From NCBI GenBank assembly GCA_934590165.1, contig CAKTOO010000008.1, positions 54,131 through 118,130 on the forward strand: a DNA stretch of 64,000 bases, in the 5' to 3' direction. Below the pieces are notes generated by a model. It made no database searches and was not told the origin of the DNA. It worked only from the letters and a program-made list of their open reading frames with translations. The DNA comes from an uncultured Dysosmobacter sp. (GTDB lineage Bacteria > Bacillota > Clostridia > Oscillospirales > Oscillospiraceae). The position numbers and the translations under genes are program-made. The number at the start of each line of letters is the position of its first letter. The first letter of the stretch is position 1. Below are positions 56,861-64,000 of the stretch, in pieces.

Positions 56861-56890
56861 ATTATAGTGCGCGGCGCGGCGGCCTGTCAA
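56861..56890 (-). promoter_or_regulatory. Promoter of the B12 operon
   Basis: On the minus strand TTGACA (56885-56890) and TATAAT (56861-56866), 18 bases apart, with transcription expected to start just before the riboswitch. Confidence 0.85.
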
Positions 56891-57010
56891 TCCCCGGCGA
56901 AAAAACGCTCTTTTTTCGGATATTTACGGGCAAAGCCTGCGGTAAAATCTTGAAAAGCTCCACATGATATGGTAAATTAGATTGGTTACTGTAAAAAAGG
57001 AGGCACCACT

Positions 57011-58591
<1,581 letters not shown>

Positions 58592-58598
58592 CCAACAC

Positions 58599-58637
58599 AA
58601 AAAAGCGTGTACGGATTTTCCGTACACGCTTTTTTTA
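58599..58637. terminator. Bidirectional terminator between prfC and the methionine operon
   Basis: AAAAAAGCGTGTACGG pairs with CCGTACACGCTTTTTT across a 5-base loop. Confidence 0.92.
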
Positions 58638-60395
58638 TTGAATTTCCTCCAAAATGCGCTTGATGAGCGCCACCCGGCGGAAGGGTGTCATGATATAGAG
58701 ACCGTCGGTATAGGACTCCACCTCCCGGGCCACCCGGGCGGAAATGCGAACGGCCAGGTCCTCCGCCTCCTCCCGCTCCTTGCCCTTGTACAGAGCCACG
58801 ATCTCATCACACACCCGCATGCCGGAGATCTCGTTGTTGAGGAAGCAGGCGTTTTTATAGCTGACCACCGGGAACACACCGCCCAAGATCTTTCCCTTCA
58901 GGGTCTCACGGGCCAGCTTCAGGTTTTCCAGCGCCTCCGCCGACAGCACCGGCTGGGTCAAAAAGCCCGCCACGCCGTACTCCTCTTTCTCCTGAGCCAT
59001 TTTCAGCTGGATGGCGAAGTTCCGGGCGTTGAGGTTCAGGGCGCCGAAGATGCGGAACGGCGTGGTGAGCGTGCTTTCATTGAAGCCGCTGACATAGCGG
59101 GCCAGCTTCCGGGAGTTGAAGTTAAACACGCTCTTCACCTCGCTGCGGTCCTCCGTGGGGATGGGGTCGCCGGTGACCAGCAGCACGTTATGTACGCCCT
59201 CGATGGAAAGGCCCAGCAGCAGCGCCTTGGTGGCGTTCAGGTTCCTATCCCGGCAGGCCATGTGGGGCAGAGGCTCCACGCCAAGCTCCCGCTTGACCTT
59301 GCAGGCCAGCAGGCTGCTGTCCGCCCGGGGACGGCCCACCGGACAGTCGGCGATGGTCACCACGTCGGCGCCCGCGTCCCGCAGCGTCCGCACGCCGTCC
59401 AGGAAAAAGCTGATGTCATCGTCCACCGGCGGGTCCAGCTCCACGGCCACCACCCGCTTGCCGGCGCTGAGCTTATCCCACAGGGGGTTGTCTCCCGCTG
59501 TCCGCTGGGGCCGCTGACTGTTTTTGGGACTCTCCTGCCGGGCGGGCAGGGGCTTGGAAAGGGCGGCGGCCAGCCGGGCCATGTGCTGGGGAGTGGTGCC
59601 GCAGCAGCCGCCCACGATGGCGGCGCCGCTCTGGACGATCTCCACCATTTTCTCGGCGAAGTAGTCCGGTGCGCCCTGGAACACGGTCTTGTGGCCCACC
59701 ACGGTGGGATAACCCACGTTGGGCATGGCGGAGAGGATGACGCCCTCAATGTCCGTGCGCTGGATCTGCTCCAAAATATGGTGGGGGCCGGAGACGCAGT
59801 TGTAGCCCACAGCGTCCACCCCCGGCAGTTGGGCCGTCTGATGGAACAGTTCCGTGCCCCTGCGGCCCTCCCAGGTGACGCCGTCGGAGCTGACGGCGAA
59901 GGATACGATGAGGAAGGACTCCGGACACTGCTCCTTCAGATACCGGGCCAGCTCCGGGATGCCGTCGTTGGTGGGCAGGGTCTCCACCAGGAAGTTGGTG
60001 ACGCCTTTGTCCAAAAACTCTTTCGCCTGACGGCAGTAAGCCTCCGCCGGGGTAACGCTTTTGCCCTGGGGCACGGGACCCATGTCCGCGAACACCCAGG
60101 CGCCGAAGGGCTTTGCCGCCTCCTGGGCGATGCGGCAGCCGGAGCGGATGATCTCCAGGCCCAAAGCCCCATTGCCCTCCGCCAATTCCACACCTACGGC
60201 AAAGGTGTTGGTCTTAATGGCCCGACAGCCGGCCTCCAAATAGGCCCGGTGGATGGCCAGGATCTCCTTGGGCCGGTCCAGGTTGGCCCGCTCGCACTGG
60301 TCGGAGGACAGGCCGGTCAACGTGTTGAAATAGGTGCCCATGGCACCGTCGAACAGCAGGGGCGTCCCCTGCTTTAATGCGCTTCTGATGTCCAT
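58635..60395 (-). CDS. Bifunctional homocysteine S-methyltransferase / methylenetetrahydrofolate reductase
   Basis: A 586-residue fusion. The N-terminal half is a homocysteine methyltransferase domain (LLFDGAMGTYFNTLTG, ETLPTNDGIPELAR, and the zinc ligands in IVGGCCGTTPQHM). The C-terminal half is a MetF-like TIM barrel (AVELDPPVDDDISFFLDGV, MACRDRNLNATKALLLGL, LVTGDP, VAGFLTQPVLSAEAL). It would generate methyl-THF and provide a homocysteine methyl-transfer module beside MetH. Its ATG overlaps the metH TAA by one base. This fusion arrangement is common in Clostridia. Confidence 0.93.
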   Translation of the reverse strand: MDIRSALKQGTPLLFDGAMGTYFNTLTGLSSDQCERANLDRPKEILAIHRAYLEAGCRAIKTNTFAVGVELAEGNGALGLEIIRSGCRIAQEAAKPFGAWVFADMGPVPQGKSVTPAEAYCRQAKEFLDKGVTNFLVETLPTNDGIPELARYLKEQCPESFLIVSFAVSSDGVTWEGRRGTELFHQTAQLPGVDAVGYNCVSGPHHILEQIQRTDIEGVILSAMPNVGYPTVVGHKTVFQGAPDYFAEKMVEIVQSGAAIVGGCCGTTPQHMARLAAALSKPLPARQESPKNSQRPQRTAGDNPLWDKLSAGKRVVAVELDPPVDDDISFFLDGVRTLRDAGADVVTIADCPVGRPRADSSLLACKVKRELGVEPLPHMACRDRNLNATKALLLGLSIEGVHNVLLVTGDPIPTEDRSEVKSVFNFNSRKLARYVSGFNESTLTTPFRIFGALNLNARNFAIQLKMAQEKEEYGVAGFLTQPVLSAEALENLKLARETLKGKILGGVFPVVSYKNACFLNNEISGMRVCDEIVALYKGKEREEAEDLAVRISARVAREVESYTDGLYIMTPFRRVALIKRILEEIQ

Positions 60396-62752
60396 TATCC
60401 CAATACCTCTCTGGCGATCTCCACGGACTGCCGCGCGTCCTTGGAGTAGTAATCCGCCCCCATTTGGCGGGCATATTCCGGTGTCACCACCGCGCCGCCC
60501 ACCATGATGGCGGGAGGCTCCGGCAGGGTCTGGAGAAGATGAATGGTCTCCTCCATGGCCGGCAGGGTGGTGGTCATGAGGGCCGACAGTCCCACCAGGC
60601 GGATATGCTCCGCCTCCACCGTTTGCAAAATAGTCTCCGGCGGAACGTCCCGGCCCAGGTCGATGACCTCGTAGCCATAGTTTTCCAGCACGGTCTTGAC
60701 GATGTTTTTGCCGATATCGTGGATGTCGCCCTTGACAGTGGCGATGACCAGGCTTCCCTTTTTCACCGGGGCGCCGCCCTTTTGGGCGATGGAGGCCCGG
60801 ATGACCTCGAACACCGACTGGGCCGCCTGGGCGGCGCTGAGGAGCTGGGGCAAAAATACCTTGCCCTGTTCATAGCCCTCGCCCACCTTGTCCAGGGCGG
60901 GGATCAGGTGGCCCTCCACCAGGGAGAGCTCGTCCTCCGTCTCCAGTGCGGCCTTGGTCAGCTTACCGGCGTCGGCCCGCAATCCCCGGATAATGGCCTC
61001 ATCCAGGGTCATATCCGCCGCGGCCGGAGCGGGCGCCGCCTTGGCATCCACGCCGGCGAAGCGGTCCACGTAGGCCCGGCATTCCCGGTCCTCGCCGGAG
61101 AGCACCCGGAAGGCCGTCACCGCGTCCATCATCTCCCGCTGGTTGGGGTTGATGATGGGCAGGCTCAATCCGGCCCCCAGGGCCTGGATGAGGAAATTCT
61201 GGGTGATGAGAGGCCGGTTGGGCAGGCCGAAGGAGATGTTTGACACGCCCAGAACCGTCCGCAGGCCCAGTTCCCCGTGGACGGTCCGCACCGCCCGCAG
61301 AGTCTCCATTGCCTGGTCCTGCTGGGCGGAGACCGTCAGCGTCAGGCAGTCGATCCACACATCCTCCTTGGGGATGCCGTGGGCCAGGGCCGCCTCCAGA
61401 ATACGGCGGGCAATGGCCACCCGGCCCTCCGCCGTCTGGGGGATGCCGTTTTCATCCAGGGCCAGGCCCACCACGGCGGCACCGTATTTTTTCACGATGG
61501 GCAGCAGCCGCTCCTGCACCGCCGGGTCGCCGTTAACGGAATTCACCGCCGCCTTGCCGTTGTACACCCGCAAGCCCGCTTCCAAAGCCTCCGGGTTGGT
61601 GGAGTCCAGCTGCAGGGGAATGTCCAGGGCGCTTTGCAGCTTTTTCACCACCCGGGGCAGCATGAACACCTCGTCCACGCCGGGATAGCCCACGTTCACA
61701 TCCAGGATATCCGCCCCGGCGTCCACCTCCTGGAGGCCCACATCCAGAATATAGTCCAGGTCATCCTCCAGCAATGCCTGCTGGAACCGCTTTTTGCCGG
61801 TGGGGTTGATGCGCTCGCCGATGACCCGCACGCCGTCCAGCCGCAGAGGCTCCGTGGCGGTGCAGACGAAGGGCACGGCATCATAGTGCCTCTTGGCTGG
61901 CGTTTTGCCCTCCAGTGCCGCTGCCACGGCCCGGATATAAGCCGGAGATGTGCCGCAGCAGCCGCCGAACAACGTGACGCCCAGGTCCAGGCAGGGGGCC
62001 AGGGCCGCAGCAAATGCCTCCGGGCCCATGTCGTAATGGCCGTCCACCGGGTCCGGCAGGCCCGCGTTGGGCTTGGCGATCACCGGCAGGCGGGTGTTTT
62101 CACACAGTTCCTTCAGCATGGGAGCCAGCATGTCCGGCCCCAGGGAGCAGTTGAGGCCGATGGCGTCCGCTCCCAGGCCCTCCATGGTCCGGGCCATGGA
62201 GGCTACGGTACAGCCGGTGAAGGTGCGGCCCCGTGGCTCAAAGGACATGGTGACAAAGGCCGGCAGGTCCGTGTGCTCCTTTACCGCCAGCAGCGCCGCC
62301 TTGGCCTCATACAGGTCCGTCATGGTCTCAATGACCGCCAGGTCCGCTCCCGCCCGGGCTCCGGCCTCCGCCATCTCCCGGAACAGGTCGTAGGCCCGCT
62401 CAAAGGGCAGGCTGCCCATGGGCTCCAGCAGCTCTCCCAGGGGGCCGATGTCCAGAGCCACCAGGGCCCGGCTCCCCACGGCCTCCTTTGCCAGCTGCAC
62501 CGCCGCCGTGACGACCTCCGTCACGGAGTGGCCGGTCCGCTCCAGCTTCAACCCGTTGGCTCCGAAGGTGTTCGTGTACACCACCTGGCTGCCGGCATCC
62601 ACGTATTCCTCGTACACGGAACGCAGCAGCGCCGGCTCCGTCAGGTTCAGCAGCTCCGGCTGGCCGCCGGGGGACAGCCCCCGCTGCTGGAGCACGGTGC
62701 CCATGGCACCGTCCAGTATCACGATCTTATTTTGGATCCCCTCAAATCCCAC
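60395..62752 (-). CDS. metH: Cobalamin-dependent methionine synthase, without reactivation domain
   Basis: A 785-residue enzyme making methionine from homocysteine and methyl-THF. Three modules: homocysteine domain (ILDGAMGTVLQQRGLSP, FGGCCGTSPAYI), pterin-binding domain (VIGERINPTGKKRFQQAL, DVNVGYPGVDE) and corrinoid domain with cap (EGYEQGKVFLPQLLSAAQAA) and B12-binding motif VKGDIHDIGKNIV (DxHxxG), then GLSALMTTTLPAMEETI. The C-terminal S-adenosylmethionine reactivation domain of the classic 1200-residue MetH is missing and instead encoded as a separate protein just upstream. GTG start with AGGAGG. Confidence 0.95.
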   Translation of the reverse strand: MGFEGIQNKIVILDGAMGTVLQQRGLSPGGQPELLNLTEPALLRSVYEEYVDAGSQVVYTNTFGANGLKLERTGHSVTEVVTAAVQLAKEAVGSRALVALDIGPLGELLEPMGSLPFERAYDLFREMAEAGARAGADLAVIETMTDLYEAKAALLAVKEHTDLPAFVTMSFEPRGRTFTGCTVASMARTMEGLGADAIGLNCSLGPDMLAPMLKELCENTRLPVIAKPNAGLPDPVDGHYDMGPEAFAAALAPCLDLGVTLFGGCCGTSPAYIRAVAAALEGKTPAKRHYDAVPFVCTATEPLRLDGVRVIGERINPTGKKRFQQALLEDDLDYILDVGLQEVDAGADILDVNVGYPGVDEVFMLPRVVKKLQSALDIPLQLDSTNPEALEAGLRVYNGKAAVNSVNGDPAVQERLLPIVKKYGAAVVGLALDENGIPQTAEGRVAIARRILEAALAHGIPKEDVWIDCLTLTVSAQQDQAMETLRAVRTVHGELGLRTVLGVSNISFGLPNRPLITQNFLIQALGAGLSLPIINPNQREMMDAVTAFRVLSGEDRECRAYVDRFAGVDAKAAPAPAAADMTLDEAIIRGLRADAGKLTKAALETEDELSLVEGHLIPALDKVGEGYEQGKVFLPQLLSAAQAAQSVFEVIRASIAQKGGAPVKKGSLVIATVKGDIHDIGKNIVKTVLENYGYEVIDLGRDVPPETILQTVEAEHIRLVGLSALMTTTLPAMEETIHLLQTLPEPPAIMVGGAVVTPEYARQMGADYYSKDARQSVEIAREVLG

Positions 62753-63398
62753 AGTGCTTTCCTCCTTTGCGCAGGCGGCAGCTGGCCGCCATGGCGCAGT
62801 ATGCGCAGCCCCGGACCCTGGCCATCTGCGGCCGGTCCGCGATGCCGATGACCGCCGTCACCGATTTCATCGGATTCATCAGGAAGCTGTCCGACACATG
62901 GATGCCCACCCGGCGTCCTGCGTCCAGGGCGGCGCAGACCGCCGGCTGGATATCAAGGGGCAGGTCTCCGTAGCCGGGGCTAAACCGGTCCGTGAGGAAC
63001 AATCCCGGCAGGCGGACGCGGAGTTCCTCCTCCGCGGCGTTGCAGCCGCTCTCCACCCAGGCGCTGCCGCAGGCGTCCAGCATGACGGCCCGGCCCATGT
63101 CCCGGGTCTGTTCCTTTCGCAGCAGCGTGTCAAAGCCGGAGCCCAGGGTGCAGGCCAGCAGCGCTGCCCGGCGGCACTGGGCCAGCATGGTGGACGCTGT
63201 GGCTCCTGTCAATCGGACGCTGGTGCCCGCCAAACGGATGGCACTGTCCTCCCGGGCCAAGTCGAACACCCGGTACACATACCGGGGCTCCAGGGCGGCC
63301 GTCAGCTCCGACGCCACCTCCGTCAGCTGCTGCCGCAGGGTATCGTCCCCCTCCCCCGCGCCCAGATAGCGCATGGCCTCCATGATGTCCAGCTCCAC
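62742..63398 (-). CDS. Stand-alone methionine synthase activation-domain protein
   Basis: A 218-residue protein resembling the MetH reactivation domain. The family marks RFSPGYGDLPLDIQ and NPMKSVTAVIGIADR are present, plus a C-terminal CAYCAMAASCRLRKGGKHC cluster of four cysteines that could hold an Fe-S centre. It would re-methylate oxidised cob(II)alamin in MetH using S-adenosylmethionine and an electron donor. It starts at GTG after AAAGGAAG, overlaps metH by 11 bases and heads the three-gene operon. No riboswitch is seen before it. Confidence 0.9.
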   Translation of the reverse strand: MELDIMEAMRYLGAGEGDDTLRQQLTEVASELTAALEPRYVYRVFDLAREDSAIRLAGTSVRLTGATASTMLAQCRRAALLACTLGSGFDTLLRKEQTRDMGRAVMLDACGSAWVESGCNAAEEELRVRLPGLFLTDRFSPGYGDLPLDIQPAVCAALDAGRRVGIHVSDSFLMNPMKSVTAVIGIADRPQMARVRGCAYCAMAASCRLRKGGKHCGI

Positions 63399-63690
63399 GG
63401 TTTCACTTCCTTTGCATATTCTTTAATACTATAACTGGTTTTCAGTAAAATGTATAGCCTTTTCCCCGGAATTTTCGGAAAAAGAAGGGTGTGCCATCGG
63501 GCAACGCTTTCAAAAGCGGCCCCAAATTGTCTCCGCCAAAAGAAAAGGACATCCAAGGCTGGATGTCCTCATGTAGGGCTCCCGCCGGGACCCAGCCCTG
63601 CGGTCCCGGTGGGAAAGCGAAGAAAAAGTACGTCCGGCGTATGAAAAAAGCCCTAAGGCTTTTTTCATCGCCTTAGGACTTTTTCTGAGC
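63399..63690. other. Intergenic region with three hairpins upstream of the methionine operon
   Basis: It contains the minus-strand promoter area of the operon (TTATAGT near 63425-63431) and hairpins GGACATCC/GGATGTCC (63548-63567), CCGGGACC/GGTCCCGG (about 63582-63611) and GCCCTAAGGC/GCCTTAGG (about 63649-63678). No gene and no known riboswitch recognised. Confidence 0.45.
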
Positions 63691-63824
63691 TGGAGCGGGC
63701 AACGAGGCTCGAACTCGCTTCCCGGCATCCCACGAATGGCCTCCGGCCATTCGCAGGAACCCTGCCTCTCCTCTGATTGAATATGCGCTTCGCGCATGGG
63801 TGGAGGTAGCGAGTTCGCTTCTAA
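63691..63824 (-). repeat. 134-bp repeat with a tRNA-Gly-like 3' end, copy 1
   Basis: On the minus strand it ends with a T-arm (GCGAG-TTCGAGC-CTCGT), then TGCCCGC, T and CCA, like the 3' half of a tRNA-Gly, but has no matching 5' acceptor GCGGGCA. The rest holds two hairpins (CGAATGGCC/GGCCATTCG and GCGCGAAGCGC). It differs from copy 2 at one base and is followed by terminator-like hairpins. Confidence 0.85.
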
Positions 63825-63827
63825 CAA

Positions 63828-63862
63828 AAGAAAAAAGACATCCAAAGCTGGATGTCCTTTCT
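63828..63862 (-). terminator. Terminator between the two repeat copies
   Basis: On the minus strand GACATCCAGC/TTTGGATGTC forms a hairpin followed by TTTTTTCTTTTG; it directly follows the CCA end of copy 2. Confidence 0.75.
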
Positions 63863-63866
63863 GCGT

Positions 63867-64000
63867 TGGAGCGGGCAACGAGGCTCGAACTCGCTTCCCG
63901 GCATCCCACGAATGGCCTCCGGTCATTCGCAGGAACCCTGCCTCTCCTCTGATTGAATATGCGCTTCGCGCATGGGTGGAGGTAGCGAGTTCGCTTCTAA
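63867..64000 (-). repeat. 134-bp repeat with a tRNA-Gly-like 3' end, copy 2
   Basis: Same unit as 63691-63824 with one substitution (in the CGAATGGCC hairpin arm), 176 bases away, reaching the edge of the window. An intact tRNA or further copies may lie beyond. Confidence 0.85.

Noticed and set aside
63399..63690. A SAM or cobalamin riboswitch before the methionine synthase operon was expected.
   Set aside because: None of the conserved cores of either class could be found; only generic hairpins are present.

Overview
The window looks like a chromosomal segment of a high-G+C, low-GC-lineage-type (Firmicutes) gut anaerobe, most likely Clostridia of the Oscillospiraceae/Flavonifractor-like group. 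The grounds are strong AGGAGG-type ribosome binding sites, a T-box leader, S-layer-homology (SLH) surface proteins, sigma-54 control of amino-acid catabolism, ECF transport, a CBS-domain family II pyrophosphatase and B12-dependent methionine synthesis with a separate reactivation protein. The family assignment is an inference from gene content; no 16S gene is present.

Layout. 1-1.4 kb: end of a surface-polysaccharide export cluster (ABC ATPase, permease, cut-off UDP-glucose dehydrogenase). 1.4-4.6 kb: a decayed mobile region (IS5-type transposase remnant, large serine recombinase with no usable start before its catalytic serine, broken HerA-like ATPase, excisionase-like gene). 4.7-7.8 kb: small unknown genes, an LCP-family protein and an SLH/transglutaminase protein. 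7.8-12 kb: VWA protein, MoxR ATPase, NifU-like protein and a leucine-rich-repeat-like protein. 12-14 kb: YtrA-type GntR repressor with an ABC exporter. 14-19 kb: CBS pyrophosphatase, Xaa-Pro peptidase, pyrG. 19-26.6 kb: two paralogous COG2984/COG4120/COG1101-type ABC importers; the second lies behind a T-box with a UGG (Trp) specifier and contains a fumarylacetoacetate-hydrolase-family gene. 26.7-29.2 kb: threonine ammonia-lyase and a DAACS symporter. 29.5-31.5 kb: a second MoxR/VWA pair. 31.7-40.3 kb: a sigma-54 activator flanked by two operons, each with a good -24/-12 promoter (CoA-transferase + HMG-CoA-lyase-like; MalY-like lyase + NhaC antiporter), followed by methionine gamma-lyase. 40.3-42.8 kb: a decayed island at tRNA-Val. 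42.9-47.6 kb: SDR, XRE-S24 repressor with three operators, tRNA-Thr and tRNA-Tyr, a three-gene small cluster, YitT, Asp/Glu racemase. 47.6-56.9 kb: a cobalamin-riboswitch operon of cell-surface and ECF-transport genes. 57-63.4 kb: prfC and the methionine synthase module. 63.4-64 kb: tRNA-3'-end-bearing tandem repeats.

The main point of interest is the 47.6-56.9 kb operon. A cobalamin riboswitch controls an SLH-anchored beta-propeller protein with DUF4430-like domains, an alpha/alpha-barrel protein, a DUF4430 protein, an EcfT and a single polypeptide joining two ABC ATPase domains to an S-component-like membrane domain. The barrel and DUF4430 parts together resemble a transcobalamin/intrinsic-factor protein split over two genes. 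The whole reads as a Gram-positive surface B12 capture-and-uptake system, next to the B12-using metH module. A second theme is sulfur and branched amino-acid catabolism under a sigma-54 activator. A third is repeated traces of integration at tRNA 3' ends (Val, Tyr, Gly-like).
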